Positions 1 to 9,300 of a stretch of DNA of 33,489 nt are shown here, one piece after another. Location of the stretch: the NCBI GenBank assembly GCA_017528345.1, contig JAFXOX010000031.1, positions 1-33,489 on the forward strand, written 5' to 3'. The translations under genes and the position numbers were made by a program. Within the stretch, counting starts at the first letter, position 1. The number at the start of each line of letters is the position of its first letter. The stretch is from Desulfovibrio sp. (GTDB taxonomy: Bacteria; Desulfobacterota; Desulfovibrionia; Desulfovibrionales; Desulfovibrionaceae). Under the pieces are notes generated by a model that ran no database searches, had not been told where the DNA came from, and saw only the letters and a program-made list of their open reading frames with translations.

Positions 1-226
1 TCTTGAGCGTGAGCTGAACAAATGGATCAGCCAGTATGTGACGGAGATGGACAATCCCGATCCCACAACGCGCAGCAAGCGTCCTTTGCGCATGGCGCAG
101 ATCACGGTGAACGACGTTGAGGGCGATCCCGGCTGGTATTCAGTGTCGCTTCTGGCTCGGCCCCACTTCAAGTACATGGGGGCAAGCTTTACCCTCTCCC
201 TTGTGGGCAAACTCGATAAACAATAA
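1..226 (+). CDS. tssC: TssC (VipB-type) contractile sheath protein, C-terminal end only (left copy)
   Basis: This is the last 74 codons of a TssC sheath subunit, read from position 2 to the stop at 224-226; the rest lies outside the window. With TssB, TssC forms the cytoplasmic sheath whose contraction drives the Hcp tube out of the cell. The end carries family hallmarks: a DNPDP motif, SKRPLR, DVEGDPGWY and RPHFKYMGA, finishing in LSLVGKLDKQ. It heads the left operon and is followed by a perfect 12-bp hairpin and then a lipoprotein gene. A second copy in inverted orientation ends the window at 33264-33489, with one base different (position 142, a silent Ser codon change). Identity of the family is certain; whether the full gene is intact cannot be seen. 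Confidence 0.95.
   Translation, partial: LERELNKWISQYVTEMDNPDPTTRSKRPLRMAQITVNDVEGDPGWYSVSLLARPHFKYMGASFTLSLVGKLDKQ
1..226. repeat. Terminal inverted repeat, left arm (partner 33264-33489)
   Basis: The first 226 bases match the reverse complement of the last 226 with a single difference at 142. The outermost 141 bases are identical. The repeat coincides with tssC coding sequence and stops at its stop codon, and it probably continues beyond the window. Confidence 0.95.
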
Positions 227-232
227 CAGCGA

Positions 233-262
233 CAGGCGCAATGGTTGCGGCCATTGCGCCTG
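233..262 (+). promoter_or_regulatory. Hairpin just after tssC (possible attenuator or mRNA-stabilising stem)
   Basis: A perfect 12-bp stem (233-244 pairing with 251-262, loop of 6) starts seven bases after the tssC stop. There is no run of T after it, so it is not a canonical terminator. A position between the highly needed sheath gene and the lower-dose baseplate genes suggests partial termination or protection of the tssC message; this role is inferred. Confidence 0.6.
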
Positions 263-305
263 CAAGCATAACCAGATTACCGGATTTTCTGGACAAGGTG
301 TCTCT

Positions 306-956
306 GTGCCAGCTTTTGTGAAAATGGTGTTTTTTCTCGTTCTCTTTACCTGTCTTGTCTCGGCCTGTGCGGACAAGCAGCCCAAAGAGACAGAGCCAGC
401 CAAGACAGCTTCTCAACTAAAGACAGCTGAGGCGCCTGACTACCATGTCCCTGCGCCCAAGGTCTTTGGCATTTCCTTGGATATGCCACCCTCTCAGATT
501 GCAAACCGCCTGATGGAGCTTGGCTATGAGCGCACAAGCTGGGAGCTTGATGCGCCCTATAGCAAGCAGACCTATGTTCTCCCCGATACCAAGGCAACCT
601 TTCAGCACGTTGAGCTACGCACCTGCAATCATCCCTTCAGCAATGCCTCACTGACCGTTTCCGGGCAAGACGCAGACCATTTCTATCAAGCGGTGCGCGA
701 GCGCTTTGGCTTTGGGATCAGCGAATGGGAAATGAATGAAAAGTCTGATTACAAGCGTGGCACATATACGCGCCAGTTTGCCAAAAAGGTCTGGGCAACC
801 CTGCGTTCAACGCCCCAGGGCGCAACATTTTCCCTGGAAGCACGAGATGTCTTAGCCCAGTGCCAAAAAGCTCTCGTCAAGGATATGGACGAATTCAAAA
901 AATCCGAACAGGACGCTGTGAAGGCCCAACGCCTTCGCCAGAGAGAAACGTTTTGA
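306..956 (+). CDS. Unrecognised outer-membrane lipoprotein in T6SS operon
   Basis: I do not recognise this 216-residue protein. The reading frame is open from 117, inside tssC, but the GTG at 306 is the likely start: AAGG at 295-298 lies 7 bases upstream and it gives a proper signal peptide. Residues 1-20 are a hydrophobic leader with one Lys, ending in a lipobox (VSAC) with the lipidated Cys at 21. The residue after Cys is Ala, which predicts outer-membrane sorting. A charged linker follows, then a folded region of about 130 residues with two further Cys, and a Lys/Gln/Arg-rich tail. It lies between tssC and tssF with an 18-base gap to tssF. It does not look like TssJ, which is found in the right operon, so it may be an accessory envelope part of this T6SS. 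Confidence 0.75.
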   Translation: MPAFVKMVFFLVLFTCLVSACADKQPKETEPAKTASQLKTAEAPDYHVPAPKVFGISLDMPPSQIANRLMELGYERTSWELDAPYSKQTYVLPDTKATFQHVELRTCNHPFSNASLTVSGQDADHFYQAVRERFGFGISEWEMNEKSDYKRGTYTRQFAKKVWATLRSTPQGATFSLEARDVLAQCQKALVKDMDEFKKSEQDAVKAQRLRQRETF

Positions 957-974
957 TCTCATTGAGGCTAGCAC

Positions 975-2696
975 GTGGACAAATATTACCGGCAGGAGAT
1001 TGAACGGCTGCGAAAAGGGGCAGGAGAATTTGCCCGTCGCTATCCCGCGATTGCGCCCATGCTTCTGGAAGAGAGCGGCGACCCAGATGTGGAGCGCATT
1101 CTCGAAGGGACAGCCTGGCTCTGTGCCAAAATCCACCAGCGTCTCGATCATACCGCCCCCAATCTCATCCAATCCCTTCTGCGGCTGATCTTTCCCCAGG
1201 CCATTCTACCAGTGCCTTCCGTGACCCTCATGCGTTTTACGCCTCTGCCAGGCTTTACGGAAGTCATCGATGTCCCGGCAGGCACTCAAATTGCCTCAAA
1301 TCCTGTGGATGGCATCCCCTGCATTTTCAGCACAATCCAGGATCTCCGTGTCCTGCCCATGGCTCTGACGTCTCTCAGCCAGGTCGCACAATCCACAACC
1401 CAGACAACGCTGACCCTCACACTGCAAGGCCGAGCCCCCCTGCGCTCTTTCCTGGATGACAGCCTGACCTTTTTCCTTACCGGCAGCTATGCCCAGGCCT
1501 CGGCCCGCCTCATGGCGCTGCTCACGCGCTGCACAGGCTGCGAACTCAGCATGGGCAGCCAACGCGTCCAACTTTCGCCCAAGGCCATCAGCCACGCGGA
1601 CCTGCCGCTGACAGACATGCGTCTTGCCAGTAAGCGCAGAATCAATCGCAGTTACATGGAGCTTTTGCGCTATTTCCATTTTCCCGAACAGCTCCTTGCC
1701 CTGCGCGTCCAGGGGCTTAGGAGACTTCAGCCCACAGCCGAAGATAAGGAATTGCGCCTGACTTTTCACCTCACAGGCACATCCGATCAGCTGCCGACAT
1801 TTCCCGAGGGCTCCTTTGCTCTGAATGTTACCCCTGCTGCCAATATTTTCCGAGTCCCTGCCGAGCCTCTGGTCATTGACCACACAAGGGAGGAATATAT
1901 CATCCGGCCCCAGGACGGCCTGCAACGCTTTTTGGAAATTCTCAATGTGGAAAACTCCATGGTCCTTTTCCCAGGGGGCCAAACCATGAGCTGCCGCCCC
2001 TATGAGTCTTATGACACGACAAGCCGTGGTGTTCTCTACAGCCTCCGCTACCAGCGCTCCGAACAGGACGGCAGCATTGAGCATCTGCTCATGCCGCTCT
2101 ATCGTCTTGAAAAGCAGGAAAATGTACCGAGCCGCTGCACGCTCTCCATGGAGCTGCTCTGCTGCAATCATTCTCTGCCTGCAAGTCTGCAGGCAGGCGA
2201 CATCTGTCGTGCCACAGATTCTTCGCCTGCGCAGGCTGAATTTACCAATATCACAGCCCCGGCCAAAATGTTGCCTCGCCACGCCGATGAAAATCTGCAA
2301 TGGCGTTTTTTGTCGTTTATGAACGCCAATCTCCTCTCGCTCGCTTCAGCCGAAGCCCTGCGTTCACTTCTGGAGCTCTATCTGCCTGAAGAGCAATCGG
2401 CACCGGAACTTGCTGTTGCCAATCAAAAACGCGTACAGGCCATCACGCACTTTTCCTCGCACGCTGAGGAGCGCCTCTTCCGCGGCAGACTTTTGCGCGG
2501 GCGCCTGCTTAATCTGACGCTGGATCCGGCGGGCTTTGAGTCAGATGGCGATCTCTTTGTATTTGCCAATTCCCTTGAGCGTTTTTTTGCCCAGTATGCC
2601 AATATCAACACCTATTCCCGCCTGCATCTGACCGTTGCCGGCACGGGCTGGAGTCATCAATGGCCACCCAGACTCGGCGAGAAACAATTGATCTGA
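975..2696 (+). CDS. tssF: TssF baseplate protein (VasA/ImpG)
   Basis: This 573-residue protein is TssF, which joins TssG and TssK into the baseplate wedge that sits on the membrane complex and starts sheath assembly. The N-terminus is diagnostic: YYRQEIERLR, then EFARRYPAIAPML and a region starting DPDVERILEG, with ARIHQ-like and LIFPQ-type segments near residues 50-75. Length is close to the usual size of about 590. The start is GTG at 975, with a GAGG ribosome site about 7 bases upstream. It overlaps tssG by 37 bases, so the two are translationally coupled. Confidence 0.95.
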   Translation: MDKYYRQEIERLRKGAGEFARRYPAIAPMLLEESGDPDVERILEGTAWLCAKIHQRLDHTAPNLIQSLLRLIFPQAILPVPSVTLMRFTPLPGFTEVIDVPAGTQIASNPVDGIPCIFSTIQDLRVLPMALTSLSQVAQSTTQTTLTLTLQGRAPLRSFLDDSLTFFLTGSYAQASARLMALLTRCTGCELSMGSQRVQLSPKAISHADLPLTDMRLASKRRINRSYMELLRYFHFPEQLLALRVQGLRRLQPTAEDKELRLTFHLTGTSDQLPTFPEGSFALNVTPAANIFRVPAEPLVIDHTREEYIIRPQDGLQRFLEILNVENSMVLFPGGQTMSCRPYESYDTTSRGVLYSLRYQRSEQDGSIEHLLMPLYRLEKQENVPSRCTLSMELLCCNHSLPASLQAGDICRATDSSPAQAEFTNITAPAKMLPRHADENLQWRFLSFMNANLLSLASAEALRSLLELYLPEEQSAPELAVANQKRVQAITHFSSHAEERLFRGRLLRGRLLNLTLDPAGFESDGDLFVFANSLERFFAQYANINTYSRLHLTVAGTGWSHQWPPRLGEKQLI

Positions 2697-3646
2697 TTGC
2701 CCAGATCCTGGCCGAGCCCAAAAACTTTTCGCTCGGGCAGGTCCTTCGCCTTCTTGGCTATTTTCACGCCAAAACACCTGAAGAACTGCAGGCCTTCCTT
2801 GAAGCCAATGTCAGCATTCGACCCTGGCTTTCTCTGGCCTTTCCCTCAACGGAAATCACTGATATCCGCAGAGATGCGGACAAGCATTTTGCCATTACCT
2901 CCACAAGCTTTGGCCTTTACAGCACCATGGGGCCGCTTCCCACCCTCTACACCGAGGAGCTCCTGGAAGAGGCACGCAATGATGAAAGCGTTTCACGCGA
3001 TTTTCTGGACATTCTAAACAATCACCTGGCGCATCTGCGCTATGCCGCACACCAGCACCATCGTCTGGAATATCGAAGCATAGAGCAAGCAAGCCGTGGC
3101 ATGAGACATCTCCAGTTCTGTCTCATGGGACAGGCACAAGCCGAGCTTGATGACAAAGAGCTTCCCAGGGTTCACCTGACAGAGATCCTTGCCCGCAAAA
3201 CCAGATCGGCAGCTCAGCTTGAGAAGTATCTGAGTTATATCCTTGATCGCAGTGACGTGCGCATTGAGCAGTGTGTGGAGCGCATAGCAAGCATTCCCAG
3301 AGATCAGCGCTGCCGACTGGGACAAGCCAATGCAAGCCTGGGAGAGGACTGCGTGCTTGGGCAATGTCTTTGCGACAGTACTGGTCGATTCCGCATCCAC
3401 CTCATGGCGGTTGAACCAGAGATGATGCGTACGTTTCTTCCCAAGCAGCCAGGTCACACAGAGCTTGCCCGGCATCTGCAACGTTTTCTCTATGCCCCTC
3501 TCGACTATGAGCTCTGTCTGCACCCGGCAACACACAAGCAGCCTGTGCGTCCCCTGGGGCAGGACAGTGCCATGGGTTTTTATCTTGGCACACCGAAGAC
3601 CTGTCTGCCAGTGCGTGTGTTTTGGAAAGAGGTACAGTCAGCATAA
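2660..3646 (+). CDS. tssG: TssG baseplate protein (VasB/ImpH)
   Basis: This is a 328-residue TssG, partner of TssF in the baseplate wedge. The evidence is an N-terminal segment ending in SLGQVLRLLGY, a Ser/Ile/Arg-rich strand around residue 55, and the conserved STSFGLYSTMGPLPTLYTEEL region at residues 77-97 (the family's 'GLxGxxGpLP.hytE' signature). The C-terminus LG-TPKTCLPVRV is also typical. The ATG at 2660 lies inside tssF, preceded by GGAG. The next coding frame starts immediately after the stop, where a foreign-looking AT-rich stretch separates tssG from tssK. Confidence 0.93.
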   Translation: MATQTRRETIDLIAQILAEPKNFSLGQVLRLLGYFHAKTPEELQAFLEANVSIRPWLSLAFPSTEITDIRRDADKHFAITSTSFGLYSTMGPLPTLYTEELLEEARNDESVSRDFLDILNNHLAHLRYAAHQHHRLEYRSIEQASRGMRHLQFCLMGQAQAELDDKELPRVHLTEILARKTRSAAQLEKYLSYILDRSDVRIEQCVERIASIPRDQRCRLGQANASLGEDCVLGQCLCDSTGRFRIHLMAVEPEMMRTFLPKQPGHTELARHLQRFLYAPLDYELCLHPATHKQPVRPLGQDSAMGFYLGTPKTCLPVRVFWKEVQSA

Positions 3647-4150
3647 ATGCCGCAGATCATTGCTCCCTCAAGAAATGGCGGACTGTGCTCAGCACCCCAT
3701 TGTGGGACTTCCTGCCGAAAAGGCCGTGATAGCCTCCTAGGAACACTGCTCGAAGAATCTCTTTTTCTTGATCTTCAACAGGCCGCAGCAGATACCTGGC
3801 AAGTTTTTAAAGCAATATTTTTTGAAAACACTCGAAAAGTTGGTGAAATAGATATCATTACCGTCAACACTGAAGGTGAAGCATTATTATTTAAAGTAAA
3901 ACATACAAAAAAGCCAACAAAAAGTATGACAAATAGATTAACAAATGAAAAAATACTAAACGTATTACGTAGTAATAATATTAATCCTATTGGAAAATTT
4001 CTTATTGCAGATATTGAAAATAATGATATATTGAATAATTTCGACATTATTTCAGCTCAACAATTCATGAAAGATCTTTGGAAAAATGGCAGTACTGTAT
4101 TATCAAATCTACAAAACAGGAAAACAACAGGTAGTTTACTCGCTTCATAA
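3647..4150 (+). pseudogene. Probable C-terminal fragment of an AAA_14/DUF4143-type ATPase (PD-(D/E)XK-like), AT-rich insertion
   Basis: The frame (167 codons) starts with ATG directly after the tssG stop, without a well-spaced ribosome site. Residues 1-40 are coded in GC-rich sequence and look like nothing known; residues 45-150 are AT-rich. That part (LLGTLLEESLFLDL, then VGEIDIITV, then ALLFKVKHTKKP, then a GKFLIADIEN strand) resembles the C-terminal nuclease-like domain of AAA_14/DUF4143 ATPases. The ATPase half is missing, and the usual Glu of the E-x-K catalytic pair is Lys. I infer an inserted, truncated remnant, possibly still translated. The alternative is a small captured gene of unknown role, such as an immunity or regulatory protein. 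The family match is from pattern memory and is moderate at best. Confidence 0.4.
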
Positions 4151-4266
4151 ATATGTTCGTTATGACGACAATAAGTTCGTAAAATTATTTTCACACACAA
4201 AAAAGCTAAAGACAACGATTCTTTCTCACAAAGATGAGAAGACTCTCAGCATAGCAGGAGTGGAAC

Positions 4267-5652
4267 GTGTATACCAGCACGCCCTTTTGGGAGCACGGCG
4301 CTTTTTTGCAGCCCCAGCATTTTCAGCTTAACCATCTGCAGCAGCTTCACGGGCTTGCGCAAGGGCTTGCCCTGGTCCACCCGTGGCTATGGGGCGTACG
4401 CAAGCTTGTCATCAACGAAGAGGCTCTTGGCAACGATCTCTTTGAAGTGGTCAATCTTGAACTGCTTTTGCCTTCAGGAGCCTGGGCTTTGGTGCCGGAC
4501 AATGCCCATCTTGCGCCGCGCGCTTTCCGCGAGGCCTGGACCAATCCGGAAAGCCCGCTGCAGGTCAGTCTGGGCATTTCACCTGTTCGCGAACAGGGCG
4601 GCAATGTCGTGCGTCTGGAAGACCCCACACAGGCACCTGAACAGTACCGTTTTCTGGCAGCGCTCAATCCTGATCTTGTGCCGGATCTCTATGGAGACGG
4701 GCCAGAGGCTGAAGTGTACACGCTCCGATATAATCTGCGTCTCTGTTTTGGTCAGGATGAAGGCCGCGATTTGTGGAAAATGCCCCTGGCGCGCCTTGTC
4801 CTTGACGGTGAGCGCGTCCATCTGGACACGCGTTTTGCCCCTCCCTGTGTGGATATCAATGCCGTGCCGGTCCTCCACAGACTTGTGCGTGATGTGCGCG
4901 ACAGCCTTGTCTCCCGCAGCAAGCTCCTGGAAGAATACAAAATCGTGGCAGGCGATGCCGGTCTTTCCGATGTTTCCTCCCTGCACGGTATCACCCTCTT
5001 CAGCATTTTAGGCGTGCTCAGCCGCAACGCCCCGGAGCTTGAGAGTTTTTTGCAGGCGCCGTCCATCCACCCCTGGCCTGTCTACAGAGCACTTTGCAGA
5101 CTTGTGGGTGAACTTTCTGTCTTTTCAGCCAACCTCTCCCCGCTTGGAGAAACACCGCAGGGTGAACGGGCACTGCCGCCCTATGACCACGAGCATCTCT
5201 ATGCATGCTTCAGCAGCGCCTGCACCATTATCTCCCGCCTTGTGGACACCCTCGTTGTGGGGCCGGCCTTTACCTTCATGCTCGATCCCCTTCCGGGCAC
5301 GCCGCTCCTCGGGACGGTCATGCCCCAGAGTGCGCGCGGCAATATGTACTCCTACTGGCTTCTGCTGCGCACAAGTCAGCGCGAGGGTCTGGCTGCCCGT
5401 GTCCAGACCATGGGGAAACTTGCCCCTTCAGCCGATATGCAGGGTATCATTGGCCAGGCGCTTCCCGGCATTCGACTCCTCTATACCGAGCAGCCGCCGG
5501 CAGGGCTTCCCCGCCGCAATGACACCCTTTATTTTATGATTGATCAAAACGACCCGCTCTGGCAAAAAGTTTTGCAACAGGGCGAAGTGGCTTTCATGCT
5601 TGCCAACCGCCCCGATGACATGCTGGCCCAACTGACAGTGATTCAGAGGTAA
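4267..5652 (+). CDS. tssK: TssK baseplate protein (VasE/ImpJ)
   Basis: This 461-residue protein is TssK, the trimeric linker that connects the TssEFG baseplate to TssL and TssM in the inner membrane. The start is diagnostic: PFWEHGAFLQPQHFQ within the first 20 residues (family W-x-x-G-x-F-L-x-P-Q-H-F). The C-terminal part contains the PRRNDTLYFMIDQ segment typical of the membrane-binding domain. It begins with GTG at 4267, preceded by AGGAG at 4256-4260. Length is normal for the family (about 440-460). tssL starts three bases after its stop. Confidence 0.95.
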   Translation: MYTSTPFWEHGAFLQPQHFQLNHLQQLHGLAQGLALVHPWLWGVRKLVINEEALGNDLFEVVNLELLLPSGAWALVPDNAHLAPRAFREAWTNPESPLQVSLGISPVREQGGNVVRLEDPTQAPEQYRFLAALNPDLVPDLYGDGPEAEVYTLRYNLRLCFGQDEGRDLWKMPLARLVLDGERVHLDTRFAPPCVDINAVPVLHRLVRDVRDSLVSRSKLLEEYKIVAGDAGLSDVSSLHGITLFSILGVLSRNAPELESFLQAPSIHPWPVYRALCRLVGELSVFSANLSPLGETPQGERALPPYDHEHLYACFSSACTIISRLVDTLVVGPAFTFMLDPLPGTPLLGTVMPQSARGNMYSYWLLLRTSQREGLAARVQTMGKLAPSADMQGIIGQALPGIRLLYTEQPPAGLPRRNDTLYFMIDQNDPLWQKVLQQGEVAFMLANRPDDMLAQLTVIQR

Positions 5653-5655
5653 ATC

Positions 5656-6381
5656 ATGCTCCTTACGGAACGTTTTGCGCCGCTCATGGCCCAGGCCCTG
5701 CACTGTGCAGAAAGCGCCGAGGGTCTCGCGCTTTCCCTTGATGAGATCCAAAAGCGCCTGCTCAGCCTCGCAGAAGAAGAACGCAGTCAGATATGGGAAG
5801 GGAAGAGTATCCTCCATGATGACAGCGCCAAAAACGACCTCGATGATGCACGCTTTGCCGTCTACGCCTGGGTGGATGAGAAAATGCTCAATGCGCAGCG
5901 CGCCGATGCTTCAGCCTGGATGCCACTTTCCCTGCAATGCCACTATTTTTCCACAACTGAAGCTGGTCAGCAGTTTTTCGCACGTCTGACTGTCCTCCTT
6001 GACAGACTGTGTCTTGCCCGGGAAGATGCCGAAAATACTCTTGATCTTGCCATGCGCCTTGAGCTTGCCCAAAACCTTGCCAAAGAGCAGGATGGCATGG
6101 AGCTTCTGCGCGTCTTTGCCCTCTGCCTGCTCTACGGCTTCCGCGGCAGACTCTTTGGACAGGAGGAACTTTTGCAGCGTGTGCGCAAAGCCTGTCTGCC
6201 CCTTGTGCGCAGACCGCAAGTCTCCCCCGCCTTCAAGCCTTTGGCTGACAAGCCCAAACGAACAGGCTTTGCCTACTATCTGGAACGCACCGCCTACGTG
6301 CTTGTGCCCGTCCTCTGCTGTGCCCTCTTCTGGCTCTATTGTGCCAATCTTCTCGCACATATTCCTGGCAAAGGATTGTAA
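5656..6381 (+). CDS. tssL: TssL inner-membrane protein (DotU/IcmH type, short form)
   Basis: This 241-residue protein is TssL, which with TssM and TssJ builds the trans-envelope complex. The cytoplasmic hook domain carries the DotU signature DDARFAVYAWVDEKML (about residues 62-77) and a typical GFRGRLFG motif near 157-164. A single transmembrane helix at about 213-235 anchors the C-terminus. There is no peptidoglycan-binding OmpA-like extension, so it is the short form. It sits three bases after tssK and five bases before tssM. Confidence 0.95.
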   Translation: MLLTERFAPLMAQALHCAESAEGLALSLDEIQKRLLSLAEEERSQIWEGKSILHDDSAKNDLDDARFAVYAWVDEKMLNAQRADASAWMPLSLQCHYFSTTEAGQQFFARLTVLLDRLCLAREDAENTLDLAMRLELAQNLAKEQDGMELLRVFALCLLYGFRGRLFGQEELLQRVRKACLPLVRRPQVSPAFKPLADKPKRTGFAYYLERTAYVLVPVLCCALFWLYCANLLAHIPGKGL

Positions 6382-6386
6382 GCTGT

Positions 6387-9300
6387 ATGAAGGTTTTGCT
6401 GAAACTCTGTAAAGGCCTGGCCTGGCTCGTCCTGATTCTGGTGCTTTTGGCGGCGTTCACACTCCTTGCGTGGTGGATGCAATGGCCGCTGATCACAGGC
6501 GCTGTGATTTTCCTTGTGCTTTTAGGGCTCTTTCTGACCTTTTTCGGCCTGCGCGCCCTCTACCGCTGGCATGACAAGAGCCGTTTTGTCCACAAGGTGA
6601 TGGACGAACAGGCAAGTATGGAGAAAGCTCAGGCTGTAAGCCTTGGACGTCTTTCCGATGCCTGGCGGCAGGGCATGGCAATGCTCGCCTCATCTCCGCA
6701 CCGTTTCCATGAACACCTTGAGTTCAGCCAGCCCTGGTTTGTCGTCTATGACGCCACAGGCGCCAGCTCGGGTATTTTTTCACCCCTTGGCGAGACGCTT
6801 CCCAAAGAGAACTCCTCTCCGCTTTTCTGGCATTTTCTCTCTTCCTCCGTTCTTCTCCACGTTGTCGAAAAAGAGACTTCAGCCGCTGACTGGCAGGAGC
6901 TGTTAACCACACTTGCCCAAAAACGCCGCAATCTGCCTCTGCGCGGCATGGTGCTCTTACTCTCAGCGCAGGATATCTCCCAACGCTCACCTGAGGAGCT
7001 TGCCAACCTTGGCCGCGTGCTCCGCAGCCATGTGCAGCAGCTGCAGCTTTCCCTCAACCGCAGCTATTCCGTCTATGTACTCGTGGAAGGCATAGATTCG
7101 CTCCCCGGCATGGCAGATATTCTCTCCATCGTGCCAACTGAGGATTTTGATACGGTTTTAGGCCAGACTGAGGATGATGCCTCAAACGCCAAGGATGCCG
7201 CAGATCTCGCCTGCAGGCGGCTTGAAGTCTTGCTTGCCCAGACCGCAGCCGATGGCCGCCCCCCTCGCGCAGACATGCTTGAGGCTCTGCGCTCACTGCG
7301 TGCTCTCGCAGATAAGCTTCATACCCTGCTTGAACAGGTCTCCCGCGACGTGGCCCATCAGATCCAAAGCCCCTTTGCCGGCATCGCCTTCTGCCAGGGT
7401 TCTGCAAGCAATCTCCAGCGCCCGGCCTTTCTCACAGGACTGCTCTCCTATATTCTGCCAAACCAGGCCCATTCGCAGCCTCTGACACGCGGCCTGCCCT
7501 TTCTGGCCAGTACCCGCACCTGTGTCTTTGCCGCCTGGCTTTTGCTGACTCTTGGTTTCTGCGCGCTGCTTGGTGTCAATGTTCTCTACCAGAATCAGGC
7601 CCTCACCGAAGACATTCCCAATACTGCAGCTATTGTCCACGATAAAGAGCTGGACACACTCTACCAGCAGATGCTCTTCATCAAGCATCTGGAAAAAGCG
7701 AGAGATGCCTGGTATCTGCCGACTTTTGGTCAAGACGCCATTTCTCGCGTCATCCAAAGCCAGCGTTCCAGCTTTACCGACAAGGTCTACACCAAGGTCC
7801 TTATGCCGCTTCTTGCCTCCTACCAAAGCCGTTTACAAGCCACGCCCTACAACCACGAAGAGGGGCAGCACATCCAGCGGGAGCTGATGTGGCTGACGGC
7901 AGTTACCTCAGATCGCATCAGGGGAAAGGATATGCGAAAGGAGCTGACCCGGCCCTTCCCCATGTCATCAGGCAACAGCGAACAGTGGGATCCTGTGACA
8001 GGCAGGCTTATCGTCAATGCCATCTACTGGCTTTCGGAAGGCGGGCAGCTGGAAGCCTTCTCCCAGGAAATGCACGCCTTATTGGACCAAAGCCTGACTC
8101 GCCAGGGAAACCGTGTGGAAGAGGATATTCTCTTAGATATCAATACACGCTATCCTGCGGCCAAGGTCTGCCTTTCGCAGTTCTGGCCGCATCTGAGCAG
8201 CGCTGATCCCAATAATGTCTGTGTTGAACCCGCCTATACAGCCACAGGCTATAAAGCCTTCAAAGATTCGTTAAAGGATCTGGAAGCGCTGGACGACAAG
8301 GGCCACTCCATCGTCCACGCCACCGCAGTCTTTCGCAGTGACTATTTCCGCCGCTATGCCGATCTCTGGATGAATTTCTCCAAGGCCTTTTCCCGCATCC
8401 GCGCCTCCATGCAGGAAGGTGATGTTTTTGTCTCCTATACGGATATCTCCAAAATTGACGACATGCCGCATTATCGCGCCATGCAGCTGCTCGCCGATCA
8501 ATTGGTACCGCTGAAGGATGCCGGCAAAGACACCCCCCTCTGGCTTGCCAAATGTCAGCTGATGGATGTGCTCGTCGATATTGCAAGCTATGAGCACAAC
8601 GATGATGCCACAAGCCGCATCCGGGCCCTGCTGTCGCTCGTGACATCGGCGCCTGAACTCATGCAAAGGTTGCGCGCCGAGACCAAGGACGCCAAACACG
8701 CACGCCAGATGTTTGAGGTTGCCGAAAGCATCAAGCGCTATTTTGATGATACACTGGCCCTGCTGCAGGTGGTGGCAAGTCCCGAAAAGTCCTATACGTT
8801 GGCCAAATCCTGGTTTGGCGGCAGCATTATGGCCATCCAGAGTTCCGATACAGCGGGGAAAAATGGGGAGAAAAAGGGCAGCGACACAGAAGATCTCTTC
8901 GCCAACGCCCAAAAGCAGCTGGCGGTGATTGAAACGGCCTTCAAAGCCAATGGTCCCAATCCCATGCTCAATCTCGTGCCGGGTATGCTCGATTTCATCG
9001 CCCAGGGCGTCACTGTGCAGGCGGCCAAAGTGCTACAGGAGGCCTGGGAAAACGAGGTACTTGGCAGTGCCACAGCCCTCTACAGGCAGGACAATGTCAC
9101 GGGACTTTTCGGCGACAAAGGTATTGTGCAGACTTTTGTGTCAACGCGTCTCAAGCCCTTCCTCATTCGACGGGACAAAATTCTGGCTCCCGCCAAGTGG
9201 GGCAATATCGAGTTTCCCTTCACCACAGACGGACTCCATGTCCTCTCTCAGGCTGAAATGATCGCAGCTCAGCCGCCTGAGGACACCTATTATGTGCAGC

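Noticed and set aside
117..305. Upstream extension of the lipoprotein frame into tssC
   Set aside because: It overlaps tssC in another frame; the same alternate-frame peptide appears in the right tssC copy, showing it is a shadow of tssC.
1296..2300. Long minus-strand open frame (334 codons) inside tssF
   Set aside because: It is fully covered by the clearly recognised tssF and has no family resemblance or ribosome site.
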